DNA of 38,236 nucleotides from an uncultured Roseovarius sp. (GCA_947503145.1 CANNCP010000002.1:468367-506602), one strand, 5' to 3'; positions 8,731-17,712 are shown, numbered from the stretch's first letter. Translations and numbers: made by a program. Notes: generated by a model not told the origin, from the sequence alone.

Positions 8731-9714
8731 ATGACAAAGCAACTTACCATCGCGGCGATTGCACTTTGTGCAGCGAATTCGTTTTCAGGGGCGGCGTCCG
8801 CGCAGGAACGGCAATTCGTCAATATCGGAACAGCCGGGATAGGCGGTGGATATTACCCGACCGGCGGCTTCATCTGCAACGCCGTGAACAAGAGCCGTGA
8901 ATCTCAGGGCCACAATATCCGCTGCACCGTCGAAAGCACAGGCGGCTCGGTCGCCAACCTGCGCTCCATGGCGGCAGGCGAGATGAACATCGCTGTCGCA
9001 CAATCCGACTGGCAATATCATGCCTATAACGGCACATCCGCCTTCGAGGATGCCGGACCAAACGAAGACCTGCGCTTTATGTTTTCGTTGCATAAGGATA
9101 CAAGCCACGTCGTCGCGCGCGCCGATCTGGGGCTGACCGATTTTTCCGAACTGGAAGGCAAAGTCGTCAACATCGGCAATGCCGGCTCGGGACAGGCCGC
9201 ATCGATGATCTTTGCTCTTGAGCAATATGGCACGGACCCGGACAGCTTTTTCGGGCAGGCCACGCGCCTGACCTCGCGCGAACAGGCGCAGGCGCTGTGC
9301 GATGGGAAAATCGATGCTTTCTACTATACAACGGGCATCTCGGCCTCCAGCATCACCGAAGCGGTGAACACCTGTGATGCAAGCATTCTCAACTGGTACG
9401 ATGATACGATCGAGAAGATGATTGTCGACTATCCCTACCTGGTTGCGTCGGACATCCCGGCGGGCACCTACGCCGGTCAAGAGGATGAGGTGAACACCTG
9501 GGGTCTCGTCGCCACAGTCGTCGCCACGGCAGATACCGACGAAGAGACTGTCTACAACATGGTCAAGGCGGTCTTCGATAACTTTGAAGATATCAAGTCG
9601 CAATCGAGCCTCTACACGCTGGTAACGCGCGACGGTTCGGCCGTGAACGGGCGCAGCATCCCCTACCACCCCGGCGCCGAGCGGTATTTTCGCGAAACTG
9701 GCCTGATCGAATAA
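8731..9714 (+). CDS. TRAP transporter solute-binding protein, TAXI family
   Basis: A 327-residue periplasmic binding protein. A signal peptide is visible (MTKQ, hydrophobic stretch, cleavage after GAASA about residue 24). The mature part starts with the TAXI hallmark FVNIGTAGIGGGYYPTGG, followed by ESTGGSVANLRSMAAGEMNIA. An AAGGGAG ribosome-binding site precedes the ATG. The gene follows the GntR regulator by 15 bases and is separated from the fused permease by a 75-base gap holding a strong hairpin. TAXI proteins characterised so far bind glutamate, glutamine or other organic acids; here the flavoenzymes suggest an amino acid or amine. Confidence 0.93.
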   Translation: MTKQLTIAAIALCAANSFSGAASAQERQFVNIGTAGIGGGYYPTGGFICNAVNKSRESQGHNIRCTVESTGGSVANLRSMAAGEMNIAVAQSDWQYHAYNGTSAFEDAGPNEDLRFMFSLHKDTSHVVARADLGLTDFSELEGKVVNIGNAGSGQAASMIFALEQYGTDPDSFFGQATRLTSREQAQALCDGKIDAFYYTTGISASSITEAVNTCDASILNWYDDTIEKMIVDYPYLVASDIPAGTYAGQEDEVNTWGLVATVVATADTDEETVYNMVKAVFDNFEDIKSQSSLYTLVTRDGSAVNGRSIPYHPGAERYFRETGLIE

Positions 9715-9741
9715 CTGATCAACTGACATGTATGAAAGCCA

Positions 9742-9768
9742 ACCAGGGGCGATGTATTCGCCCCTGGT
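9742..9768 (+). terminator. Strong intergenic hairpin after the binding-protein gene
   Basis: A perfect 11-bp inverted repeat, ACCAGGGGCGA / TCGCCCCTGGT, with a 5-base loop, between the TAXI binding protein and the TRAP permease. No T-run follows. Such hairpins after binding-protein genes commonly stabilise the upstream mRNA or partly terminate, giving more binding protein than permease. I therefore call it an attenuator/stabiliser rather than a full terminator. Confidence 0.6.
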
Positions 9769-9789
9769 CGCATAAGGGAACCCAATCAC

Positions 9790-12363
9790 ATGACGACTGA
9801 AACGCGGCGCGACCTGGATAATCTTATCGCGGAAAACGATCTGGGTGCGCGAAGCCCTTCGGGGCTTACGAGCCGCTTTATCGTCCTGGTCTGCCTGGCA
9901 TGGCCGATCTATCAGCTTTACGTTACATCCCCTCTGCCTTTCATCCTTGGCATCGGGTTGATCGATGACACGCAGCAACGCGCGATCCACCTCGCCTTTG
10001 CGATGTTTTTGGGTTTCATGCTGTTTCCGGCTTTTGCGCGCTCGCCGCGCCGATACATACCGGTGATCGACTGGCTATTGGCGCTGCTCGCGGCGGGCTG
10101 CTGCCTTTATATCATTGTCTTCTATTACGACATACTGGGCAATGCCGGTGGGCGTCGCACGCTTGCTGAAACCATTGTGTCAATCAGCGGCCTGTTGCTG
10201 CTGGCCGAACTGACACGACGCACACTGGGTATCGCACTGGTGATCGTGGCCGGCGTTTTTTCGGCTTATGTATTTCTCGGGCCGCAATTGCCTGATCTGA
10301 TCGCGCACCGCGGATATTCCCTGAACCGCTATATCGATCACATGTGGCTGACGACCGAGGGCGTTTTCGGCCTGCCTCTGGGTGTCTCGAACAGCTTTAT
10401 CTTTCTTTATGTCCTCTTCGGCGCACTGCTCGACAAGGCCGGAGCGGGAAACTATTTCATCAAGCTGTCGTTTTCGATGCTGGGCCATCTGCGCGGCGGG
10501 CCAGCCAAGGCCGCTGTCGTCTCGTCCGGGTTGACCGGCCTGATCTCGGGTTCGGCCATCGCCAATGTCGTGACGACCGGGACCTTCACGATCCCGCTGA
10601 TGAAGCGCATCGGTTTTTCAGGTGAAAAGGCCGCGGCGATCGAGGTCAGCTCGTCGATCAACGGGCAGATCATGCCACCAGTGATGGGCGCGGCCGCCTT
10701 TTTGATGACCGAATTCGTTGGAATCACCTATTTCGAGGTCGTGCTGCATGCCTTCGTACCGGCAATTATCAGCTATGTCGGCCTGTTCTATATCGTGCAT
10801 CTCGAAGCAGTGAAGGCGAACATGCCTGTTCTGGGCAAGCTGCGCGACTCCACCCTACTGCACTCCATCGGGCGTTTCCTCTTTGGCTTTGGTCTGGTGG
10901 CTGTGGTGGCAGGGGCGGTCTATCTGATCGCGTCCGGACTTGCCTACATTGCAGGTCCGGCAGCGACACCACTGGCCGGGGTCCTGTTGGCTGCACTTTA
11001 CGTCGCGCTTCTGAAAACCGCCTCACGTCAGCCACCGCTTGAGATCGACGACCCCGAAGCCCCACTTACGACGATCCCCGAGTTGCGTCCAACCTTGCTG
11101 GCCGGATTACATTACATCCTACCCATCGGTGTATTGGTCTGGTGCCTTATGATCCTGCGTCTTTCTCCGGGCCTATCGGTCACCTGGGCGATTGGCGCCC
11201 TGGCGGTAATCCTCATCACGCAGCGCCCGCTTATGGCATGGCTACGGGCCAAACCTACGCAACAGGTTCACTCCGAGCTGCGCGGAGGTGGTGCGGATCT
11301 TCTTGCCGGTATGGTGTCCGGGTCACGCAACATGATCGGTATTGCCCTCGCGATGGCCGCCGCGGGGATCATCGTCGGAGTGGTTTCGCTGACCGGTCTC
11401 GGCCTGCTGATGACCGAGATCATCGGAGCGATTTCCGGTGGCAGCCTTATGATCATGTTACTCTTCACTGCACTGATGTGCATCATTCTGGGCATGGGTT
11501 TGCCAACGACAGCCAACTACATCGTCGTTGCCAGCGTGATGGCCGGCCCGCTGATGACAATGGCCGCCCAAAATGGTCTGATCATCCCGCTGTTTGCCGT
11601 GCATCTGTTCGTCTTCTATTTTGGTCTTATCTCCGGCACGACGCCGCCCGTGGCGGTAGACAGTTTCGCCGGTGCTGCCGTCGCCCGCTCGGACCCCTTG
11701 CGAACGTCGATCATTGCGTTCTTCTACAGCCTGAGAACGTCCGTACTGCCCTTCATCTTCGTCTTCAATCCGGAGCTATTGCTGATCGGTGTGACAAACA
11801 TCTTTCACGCGCTTTTGATTATCGCCTCATCGACACTCGCAATGTGCCTCTTCGGTGCGGCGACAATGGGCTTCTTCCTCAGGCGTAGCTATCGCTGGGA
11901 ATCAGCGGCTCTTCTGGTCATTGCCTTTACGTTGGTACGTCCCGGATTCTGGCTCGATCAGATCGACCCGCCCTTTGCCAAGGTCGATCCCGCCACTATT
12001 TTTGATGTTGCGCGCGCAACGCCGGACGGGGATCACCTTCGGATGACATTCGAAGGTGAGAATTTCAGCGGCGATCCGATCGAACGGGTGATAAACGTAC
12101 CACTTGGCGTATCCGAGGGCCGATTGGGCCCGGAGCGACTGGAAGCAGAGACCGGAATGACACTGCGTCTCGACCAAGACAGCGTCGTGGTGGACAATGT
12201 CGACTTCAACAGCCCCGCTCAGAAATGGGGCATCGACTTTGGCTGGAGAGTGATCGAACTTCAAAAATCAAACTCGCGAGTGGACAAGGAATGGTTCTTT
12301 ATTCCTGCTTATCTTGCGGTGTTGCTGATCATGGGCCTGCAGTGGCGACGCCGACCGACCTAA
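9790..12363 (+). CDS. TRAP transporter fused permease (4TM + 12TM), TAXI-associated
   Basis: An 857-residue inner-membrane protein with the small (DctQ-like) and large (DctM-like) TRAP subunits fused, the usual form for TAXI systems. It has many hydrophobic helices and the DctM motifs GLISGSAIANVVTTGTFTIPL, SSSINGQIMPPVMGAAAF, LGMGLPTTANYIVVA and GTTPPVAVDSFAGAAV. After the last helices a soluble segment (about 740-830) containing NFSGDPIERVINVPLG resembles the C-terminal DUF3394 domain of these proteins, followed by a final helix. An AAGGGA ribosome-binding site precedes the start. It imports substrate with the binding protein using an ion gradient. Confidence 0.93.
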   Translation: MTTETRRDLDNLIAENDLGARSPSGLTSRFIVLVCLAWPIYQLYVTSPLPFILGIGLIDDTQQRAIHLAFAMFLGFMLFPAFARSPRRYIPVIDWLLALLAAGCCLYIIVFYYDILGNAGGRRTLAETIVSISGLLLLAELTRRTLGIALVIVAGVFSAYVFLGPQLPDLIAHRGYSLNRYIDHMWLTTEGVFGLPLGVSNSFIFLYVLFGALLDKAGAGNYFIKLSFSMLGHLRGGPAKAAVVSSGLTGLISGSAIANVVTTGTFTIPLMKRIGFSGEKAAAIEVSSSINGQIMPPVMGAAAFLMTEFVGITYFEVVLHAFVPAIISYVGLFYIVHLEAVKANMPVLGKLRDSTLLHSIGRFLFGFGLVAVVAGAVYLIASGLAYIAGPAATPLAGVLLAALYVALLKTASRQPPLEIDDPEAPLTTIPELRPTLLAGLHYILPIGVLVWCLMILRLSPGLSVTWAIGALAVILITQRPLMAWLRAKPTQQVHSELRGGGADLLAGMVSGSRNMIGIALAMAAAGIIVGVVSLTGLGLLMTEIIGAISGGSLMIMLLFTALMCIILGMGLPTTANYIVVASVMAGPLMTMAAQNGLIIPLFAVHLFVFYFGLISGTTPPVAVDSFAGAAVARSDPLRTSIIAFFYSLRTSVLPFIFVFNPELLLIGVTNIFHALLIIASSTLAMCLFGAATMGFFLRRSYRWESAALLVIAFTLVRPGFWLDQIDPPFAKVDPATIFDVARATPDGDHLRMTFEGENFSGDPIERVINVPLGVSEGRLGPERLEAETGMTLRLDQDSVVVDNVDFNSPAQKWGIDFGWRVIELQKSNSRVDKEWFFIPAYLAVLLIMGLQWRRRPT

Positions 12364-12382
12364 CCCACACGATCGGTCGGCG
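12349..12382 (+). terminator. Hairpin overlapping the TRAP permease stop codon
   Basis: A perfect 10-bp inverted repeat, CGCCGACCGA / TCGGTCGGCG, with a 14-base loop that contains the TAA stop codon. There is no T-run after it, so it is a terminator-like or 3'-end-protecting structure for the gntR-TRAP transcript. Confidence 0.5.
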
Positions 12383-12581
12383 CCTGGAGAAGAGAGCAAG
12401 GAGGATCCCAACTGCCCGTTGATGACAGCCGACGAGATCTGCGGTCCTTCTTCTCGTGCATGTAAGCATTCACTGCCGGGCAGTGCATGGGTTCCCAAAT
12501 CAAGTCTCTTACAACTTAGCGGGCTATGTCGGCCGGGACCTTCATCGGGATGTCCTGATTTTGGTGGATAATGTTCATGCT
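12383..12581. other. Intergenic region with a palindromic repeat (copy A)
   Basis: I see no gene here. A 15-base palindrome CACTGCCGGGCAGTG lies at 12471-12485. On the minus strand the palindrome is followed nine bases later by ATGCACGAGA, which matches a second copy at 37893-37929 inside an IS3-type orfB. The rest shows no recognisable feature. Confidence 0.5.
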
Positions 12582-12692
12582 AAAGCGTTGCGCGAAAAAT
12601 CTGAATCACAGTTTTCTTGCGAAACGCGCGCAACATACAAGCGTTACGCGCGCTTCACCTTTACCTGGTGTCTCAAGTTAAAAGTGAAACGC
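12582..12692 (+). repeat. Structured intergenic repeat, copy R1
   Basis: One of four related elements of about 100-113 nt. Hairpin 1 has arms GCGTTGCGCGAAAA and TTTTCTTGCGAAACGC around a loop with CTGAATCACAG. A linker holds AACATACA. Hairpin 2 pairs TTCAC with GTGAA and TTTA with TAAA around a loop CTGGTGTCTCAAG. It lies downstream of the TRAP operon on the same strand and before the convergent aap terminator. Confidence 0.75.
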
Positions 12693-12700
12693 CCTAAACA

Positions 12701-12732
12701 TGCAAAAACAACCAACGGCGGCTTAAGCCGCC
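12701..12732 (-). terminator. Intrinsic terminator of the aap operon
   Basis: On the minus strand, 48 bases after the aapP stop, the palindrome GGCGGC-TTAA-GCCGCC (12717-12732) is followed by the T-rich GTTGGTTGTTTTT tract. This is a standard rho-independent terminator shape. Confidence 0.7.
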
Positions 12733-12779
12733 AACTGATCGTCACCGTCATTCCGGTCGGGTGACAATCCGCCCGCTGT

Positions 12780-13550
12780 TCAGTGCGTGAGGATCTGGCT
12801 GAGGAACTGCTGCGTCCGGTCAACCTTGGGGTTGTCAAAGAACGCATCTGGTGTGTTTTCTTCGACAATTTCACCGCCATCCATGAAAATCACCCTGTCC
12901 GCGACTGAGCGGGCAAAGGACATTTCATGCGTCACGACCAGCATCGTCATGCCGGTGTTGGCCAATTCGATCATCACGTCCAGCACCTCCTTGATCATCT
13001 CGGGGTCCAGCGCCGACGTGGGCTCATCGAACAGCATGATTGATGGGTTCATGCACAACGAGCGCGCAATCGCGACCCGCTGTTGCTGACCACCCGACAA
13101 CTGGCCCGGATACTTGTCCTTCTGTTCCGAAATCCCGACGCGCTCAAGATAGCGCAATGCGGTTTTTTCAGCCTCGGCGCGGGGCATGTTGCGCGCCCAG
13201 ACGGGGGCGAAACACAGGTTGTCCAGAATGGTCATATGCGGGAACAGGTTGAACTGCTGAAACACCATGCCGACCTCGCGGCGGATCTGGGTGATGTTCT
13301 TGCTGTTCTCGTCCAGCGGCGTGCCGTTGACCGTGATCACCCCCTGCTGATGCGCCTCAAGATGGTTGATGCAACGGATCAGCGTGGATTTGCCCGACCC
13401 GGATGGGCCGCAAATCACGATCCGCTCGCCCTCGCGCACGCTGAGGTCGATGTTCTTGAGGGCATGAAAATCACCATACCATTTGTTGATGCCCTTCATC
13501 TCGATGACGATATTTTCGGCTGTTGCCTGGCTTTCGGTTTTGGCGCTCAT
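12780..13550 (-). CDS. aapP: General L-amino acid ABC transporter ATP-binding protein AapP
   Basis: A 256-residue ATPase of the polar amino-acid (PAAT) class. It shows Walker [20 protein letters not shown], the signature [17 protein letters not shown], Walker [15 protein letters not shown] and the H-loop [10 protein letters not shown]. The opening [18 protein letters not shown] is typical of AapP/BztD. I choose ATG 13550, preceded by GGAG, over a longer frame from 13670 that runs into the permease region with non-family sequence. It is the last gene of the minus-strand aapJQMP operon, and an intrinsic terminator follows. It energises uptake of glutamate, glutamine, aspartate and similar amino acids. 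Confidence 0.94.
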   Translation of the reverse strand: MSAKTESQATAENIVIEMKGINKWYGDFHALKNIDLSVREGERIVICGPSGSGKSTLIRCINHLEAHQQGVITVNGTPLDENSKNITQIRREVGMVFQQFNLFPHMTILDNLCFAPVWARNMPRAEAEKTALRYLERVGISEQKDKYPGQLSGGQQQRVAIARSLCMNPSIMLFDEPTSALDPEMIKEVLDVMIELANTGMTMLVVTHEMSFARSVADRVIFMDGGEIVEENTPDAFFDNPKVDRTQQFLSQILTH

Positions 13551-13572
13551 GGTCGTCTCCGGAATGTAGGTG

Positions 13573-14673
13573 TTAACGTTTCTGCGCCGATGGTCCGCGC
13601 CGTTCCAATTCACGGCCATACAGGCTGAGACTGTAGCAGATCGACCAATAGACGACGGCGGCGAAAACATAGGCTTCGGCCTGAAAGCCCAGCCAACTGG
13701 TGTCCAGCGCCGCGTTCTTGATCATGCCCAAGAAGTCCAGAAGGCCGACGATGATGACCAGCGACGTATCCTTGAACAAGGCAATACAGCGCCCGATCAG
13801 CGGCGGCAAAACATGGCGCAGAGCCTGAGGCACGATGACAAATGCGATAGTGTGCCTGCGCGTCACGCCCAGCGCCAATGATGCCTCGGTCTGACCGGCG
13901 GGAATGGCCTGAAGGCCGCCGCGCACCACCTCGGCCATATAGGCCGCGGAAAACAGGATCATGGCAATCTGGATGCGCAGCAGGTTGTTGATGACCAGAT
14001 CGGGTGGCAGGAATAGCGGCATCATCACCGACGCCATGAACAGGATCGTGATCAGCGGCACACCGCGCAGCAATTCGATGAAGGCGATGCACAACGATTT
14101 CACCACCGGCGAGCCATAGTAGCGCCCCAGCGCCAGCATCACACCCAGAGGGATCGACACGATCACGCCGACAAGGGCCAGAAGGATGCTCAGCATCAAA
14201 CCGCCCCACAGCGATTGATCGACTTCGCGCATGCCGAACGCGCCACCGATCATGATCAGCGCAAAAAACGGCAGGATCGCCCAGGCGACGATCAAGACAA
14301 TCCCGCGCATCCGGTTGGTATAGGTCAGCGCCGCCAGCACGATCAGGGCAATGGCCGCAATTCCCGGTCGCCAGCCCAGCTCTTGCGGATAAACGCCCAG
14401 CATTAGAACATTGAACTTGTCCACGATGAACGGCCAGCAGGCCCCGCCAGCCAGACGGCAGGCGTCCGCATCTCCCAGGAAGGTCGCGCGCACAAACATC
14501 CAGCCGATCAGCTTGGGCACCGTGACCAGAAGGATCGCCAGCAGGGCGATGGTGACAACCGTGTCCTTCCATCCACCGAACAGATTGGCACGCAGCCATG
14601 CAACTGCCCCGACCTTGCTGGACGGGGCCGGGCTCGCGGGGGTGGGTTGAAAGATGATGGGTTCAACGGTCAT
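13573..14673 (-). CDS. aapM: General L-amino acid ABC transporter permease AapM
   Basis: A 366-residue inner-membrane permease of the His/Glu/Gln/Arg class. Its long N-terminal part has extra helices compared with ordinary PAAT permeases, as in AapM/BztC. The C-terminal half has the core [20 protein letters not shown], the [16 protein letters not shown] stretch and the EAA-type loop [18 protein letters not shown]. The start lies 4 bases after the aapQ stop. It pairs with AapQ to form the channel. Confidence 0.93.
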   Translation of the reverse strand: MTVEPIIFQPTPASPAPSSKVGAVAWLRANLFGGWKDTVVTIALLAILLVTVPKLIGWMFVRATFLGDADACRLAGGACWPFIVDKFNVLMLGVYPQELGWRPGIAAIALIVLAALTYTNRMRGIVLIVAWAILPFFALIMIGGAFGMREVDQSLWGGLMLSILLALVGVIVSIPLGVMLALGRYYGSPVVKSLCIAFIELLRGVPLITILFMASVMMPLFLPPDLVINNLLRIQIAMILFSAAYMAEVVRGGLQAIPAGQTEASLALGVTRRHTIAFVIVPQALRHVLPPLIGRCIALFKDTSLVIIVGLLDFLGMIKNAALDTSWLGFQAEAYVFAAVVYWSICYSLSLYGRELERRGPSAQKR

Positions 14674-14677
14674 GGGG

Positions 14678-15850
14678 CTACCTTTCGGCGTGCTGAACGC
14701 GGGCGTTCAGGGCGTTCATGCCAAGCGAGATGATCAGGTTGATCGTCAGATAGACGGCCATCCACATGGCAATGATTTCGACCGCCTGACCGTTCTGGCC
14801 AATGATCGTCCCGCCAATGGACACCATGTCGGGATAGCCGATCGCCACCGCGAGCGAGCTGTTTTTGACCAGGCTGGCATAGTCATTCGTCGTCGCCGGA
14901 ATAGTCACACGCAGCGCCTGCGGCAGCAGCACCTTGCGCGTGACGACCGTGTTGGACACGCCCAGCGCATTTGCCGCCTCGATCTGACCCGCCTCGACCG
15001 ATTGAATTCCGCTGCGGACGTTTTCCCCGATATAGGCGGCAGTATATAGCACCAGCCCGATCAGAAGTGATGCAAACTCGGGCTTCATCGCCAGACCGCC
15101 CTTGAAGTTGAACCCGGCATAAACCGGCAACTCACTGCCAACCGGGCGCCCGGTGATCAGATAGGCCAGCCCGGTGAGGACGATGAAAATCCCCAAGCCG
15201 CCCCAGAACCCCGGCAGCGTCTTGCCCGTGCGCACCTTGTGCAGTGCGGCCCAGCGCCAAAAGGCCAGTCCAAGGGCAAAGGCGATCAGGGCAGCGATCA
15301 GGAATGTCCAGAATCCCGGTTCGGCCAAGGGACGCGGCAGGTAAAACCCCCGCTTGGACAGATAGACACCCTCAAGCAGTTCGATCGCTTCGCGCGGATG
15401 CGGCAACGCGGCCAGAACGACGGAATAGACGAAAAACAGCGTCAAAAGCAGCGGCAGATTGCGCAGCGTTTCGACATAAACGGCAGCAACCTTGGCCAAC
15501 AGCCAGTTATTCGACACCCGCGCGATACCGACAAACACGCCCAGAATGGTCGACAGGATAATTGCCAGAACCGACACGAACAGTGTGTTCAGAATACCAA
15601 CCAGAAATGCATAGCCATAGCTGCGCATCGGGGTGTAGGCGATCAGGCTGTCACCGATGGGCAGGCCTGCCTCCTTGTCCAGAAAGGCAAACCCGCTTTC
15701 AATTCCGCGCAGGGCCAGATTTTCCTGAGTGTTGGTGAACAACAGATAAACAAAGAACAGCGCGATGGCCAAAACCACCCCCTGCGAGGCCACCGACCCG
15801 ATATTGCTCAGCGCAAAGCCGGATTTCGCGCGTGTTTTGGTCATGGGCAT
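14678..15850 (-). CDS. aapQ: General L-amino acid ABC transporter permease AapQ
   Basis: A 390-residue permease with the family features TPMRSYGYAFLVGILNTLFV, VETLRNLPLLLTLFFVYSV, YTAAYIGENVRSGIQSV and EAANALGVSNTVVTRKVLLP. The frame is open up to an ATG at 15910, but I prefer ATG 15850. A strong hairpin (15879-15902) would otherwise sit inside the coding start, the extra residues (MTKRLAMQPTAPKGCQTGTH) look non-coding, and a GGAA lies 5 bases before 15850. ATG 15844 is a further option. It follows aapJ in the operon. Confidence 0.9.
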   Translation of the reverse strand: MPMTKTRAKSGFALSNIGSVASQGVVLAIALFFVYLLFTNTQENLALRGIESGFAFLDKEAGLPIGDSLIAYTPMRSYGYAFLVGILNTLFVSVLAIILSTILGVFVGIARVSNNWLLAKVAAVYVETLRNLPLLLTLFFVYSVVLAALPHPREAIELLEGVYLSKRGFYLPRPLAEPGFWTFLIAALIAFALGLAFWRWAALHKVRTGKTLPGFWGGLGIFIVLTGLAYLITGRPVGSELPVYAGFNFKGGLAMKPEFASLLIGLVLYTAAYIGENVRSGIQSVEAGQIEAANALGVSNTVVTRKVLLPQALRVTIPATTNDYASLVKNSSLAVAIGYPDMVSIGGTIIGQNGQAVEIIAMWMAVYLTINLIISLGMNALNARVQHAER

Positions 15851-15878
15851 ATGGGTTCCAGTCTGACAGCCTTTAGGT

Positions 15879-15902
15879 GCGGTTGGCTGCATCGCCAACC
15901 GC
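15879..15902 (-). terminator. Intercistronic hairpin between aapJ and aapQ
   Basis: A perfect 9-bp inverted repeat, GCGGTTGGC / GCCAACCGC, with a 6-base loop, about 27 bases after the aapJ stop. No T-run follows. By analogy with other binding-protein operons it probably protects the aapJ mRNA 3' end or partly terminates, so that AapJ is made in excess over the membrane parts. Confidence 0.6.
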
Positions 15903-15928
15903 TTTGTCATATCGTTTAGGGTAGGATC

Positions 15929-16942
15929 TTAACGGATGGGCATCGCGTACAGGATGCCGCCGTCCTTCCATTGCGCGTTAATGCCACGCTCAAGACCGAG
16001 TGTCGCTGTCAGATTGCGCTCATAGATTTCACCATAGTTGCCGACCGCACTGATCGCGTCGAACATCCATGTGCTTTCCAGGCCGATGAACCCTCCGGTA
16101 TCCCCTGTCGAACCGATCATCCGCTGGATGTTGGGATTAGTGGAGTTCGCGACCATATCCGCGACATTGGCCTGGGTCACGCCCAGCTCTTCAGCGGAAA
16201 TGATGCCATAGACCACCCATGTGACAATGTCCTTCCACTGGTTGTCGCCATGCGCGACCAGCGGGGCCAGTGGCTCTTTCGAGATGACCTCGGGCAGAAT
16301 CGTGTGCGCGCTCGGGTCGGCAAAACCGGAACGGAACGCGGCCAGCTGGCTCATGTCCGTGGTCAGCGCATCACAACGGCCCGACGCATAGGCATCGACC
16401 GCCTCACGCTTGCCCTCGAAAACGACCGGCTCAAGCGTCAGATTGTTGGCACGGCCATAATCGGCCAGGTTCAATTCGGTCGTGGTGCCGGTGGTGACGC
16501 ACACGGTCGCGCCATCCATTTCCTTGGCGCTGCTGATGCCTGCCTCGGATTTGACCATGAAACCTTGGCCGTCATAATAAACCACGGCGGTAAAATCGAC
16601 ACCCTCGGCCGAGTCGCGCTTCATCGTCCATGTGGTCGTGCGCGACGTCAGGTCGACCTGACCGCTGGAAACCGCCAGAACCTTTTGCTTCGAGGCCAGT
16701 GGCACATAGCGCACCTTGCTTGCATCACCCAGAACGGCGGCGGCAACAGCGCGGCAGAAATCCGCATCCAGGCCCACCCAATCACCATCCGAGTTCGGGT
16801 TGGAAAAGCCCGGCACACCTTCGCTGACACCACAGGCCAGTTCGTCCGCTTCGCGGACTTTCTCCAGCGTGCCCGCAGAAACGGCCCCCGCAGTTGCAAT
16901 CGTAGCAGCGGCAATCGCCCCCAGTTTCACAAGGTTACGCAT
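15929..16942 (-). CDS. aapJ: General L-amino acid-binding periplasmic protein AapJ
   Basis: A 337-residue periplasmic binding protein. A signal peptide is visible (MRNLVKLGAIAAATIATAGAVSAG, cleavage about residue 23). The mature sequence has the AapJ/BztA hallmarks ACGVSEGVPGFSNPNSDGDW, GLDADFCRAVAAAVLGD, LTSRTTTWTMKRD and VCVTTGTTTELNLADY. ATG 16942 is chosen because an AAAGGGAGA ribosome-binding site sits just upstream; a longer frame from 16978 lacks one. It is the first gene of the aapJQMP operon and delivers polar L-amino acids to AapQM. Confidence 0.95.
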   Translation of the reverse strand: MRNLVKLGAIAAATIATAGAVSAGTLEKVREADELACGVSEGVPGFSNPNSDGDWVGLDADFCRAVAAAVLGDASKVRYVPLASKQKVLAVSSGQVDLTSRTTTWTMKRDSAEGVDFTAVVYYDGQGFMVKSEAGISSAKEMDGATVCVTTGTTTELNLADYGRANNLTLEPVVFEGKREAVDAYASGRCDALTTDMSQLAAFRSGFADPSAHTILPEVISKEPLAPLVAHGDNQWKDIVTWVVYGIISAEELGVTQANVADMVANSTNPNIQRMIGSTGDTGGFIGLESTWMFDAISAVGNYGEIYERNLTATLGLERGINAQWKDGGILYAMPIR

Positions 16943-17022
16943 ATAAATCTCCCTTTTTAATTCTTGCGCGCACGTCACTTGCAGGAGCAGTCCCGAAGCG
17001 TTTACCGTCCATCACGCGACAC

Positions 17023-17051
17023 ACTATTTCGCGCCCCTTCCTTATTGTCAA
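17023..17051 (-). promoter_or_regulatory. aapJ: Predicted promoter of the aap operon
   Basis: On the minus strand TTGACA (17046-17051) is followed after 17 bases by AATAGT (17023-17028). The leader to the aapJ start would be about 70 bases. It is called by match to sigma-70 consensus and position only. Confidence 0.5.
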
Positions 17052-17241
17052 AGCGGTAGTCGCGCGAAAGGCGACTTTATTGCACGAATCTAGTTATTTA
17101 GAGTCCCCGGTAGAGAATCTGCAGACCCCACGGCTTTAATCGGCCTGGATCGCGGGATTTGCGATACAGTGCCTGATTATGGATTCTCATAAACATGGCG
17201 CGGCAAACCATCGCAACGCCTAATTACTCCTGCCATGAAAT

Positions 17242-17270
17242 TTGACATGCTCTAAATTCAGAGCTACCCC
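17242..17270 (+). promoter_or_regulatory. Possible promoter of the thi operon
   Basis: A TTGACA hexamer (17242-17247) lies about 36 bases before the TPP riboswitch. The hexamer 17 bases downstream, TACCCC, is a poor -10 match. The placement fits a transcript starting just before the aptamer. Confidence 0.4.
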
Positions 17271-17277
17271 TTGGGCA

Positions 17278-17358
17278 TCCGTTGGGGTGCCATTATGGCT
17301 GAGAGGCGAAAGCTGACCCATCGAACCTGATCCGGGTCATTCCGGCGTAGGAAACGGA
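17278..17358 (+). ncRNA. TPP riboswitch (THI element)
   Basis: The conserved thiamin-pyrophosphate aptamer is clear. It has the P1 arms TCCGTT and AACGGA, GGGGTGCC, the core GGCTGAGAGGCG, the pyrophosphate-side GACCCATCGAACCTGATC followed by CGGGTCAT, and CCGGCGTAGGAAACGGA. It precedes a thiamin-precursor transport operon. Downstream, TGGCCC (17408-17413) can pair with GGGCCA (17425-17430), which covers the G-rich ribosome-binding site of the thiD remnant at 17434. This suggests translational control, as is usual in Gram-negative bacteria. Confidence 0.95.
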
Positions 17359-17433
17359 GAAGAGCTGTGTCCCATACAGCCATGTTCCCTCCGTCTTTCT
17401 GTGCTTCTGGCCCTTTTTTGAATGGGGCCATCT

Positions 17434-17700
17434 ATGGTTTTTCAGGTGTTGACGATTGCAGGCTCCGACAGTGGCGGTGGCGCATGTCGGGGTTTCGTTT
17501 CGATGGTGCCCCGGAGCCAGACAGCCCTGCCCCCTTCATCGCCGCCAGCCAGATCATGCCGGACGATCTTGTAGGTAATCTTCGAACCGAGGCCGCCAAC
17601 CCGTTCTGCGCATCCGCATTACATCTGTCGGCTGGCGCATTCGCTGGGCGGGGCAGATTGCCTTGCTGGCGATCCCCGATCTTTAACCCGCCCCCCCTTA
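17434..17700 (+). pseudogene. thiD: thiD remnant (HMP/HMP-P kinase), collapsed
   Basis: Directly after the riboswitch an ATG opens a frame reading MVFQVLTIAGSDSGGGA, the unmistakable N-terminus of ThiD with its nucleotide-binding GSDSGGGA. After 17484 the match is lost and the frame stops within about 90 bases. In another frame the stretch PAPFIAASQIMPDDL (about 17530-17575) is faintly ThiD-like. The family is normally about 260-270 residues, so most of the gene has been deleted and it cannot make a kinase. The rest up to thiY contains nothing I recognise. Confidence 0.7.
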
Positions 17701-17712
17701 ACGGAGACATCT

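Noticed and set aside
8785..9990. 401-codon minus-strand ORF opposite the TAXI protein
   Set aside because: The sense frame has a signal peptide and TAXI motifs; the antisense frame shows no domain and crosses into the next gene.
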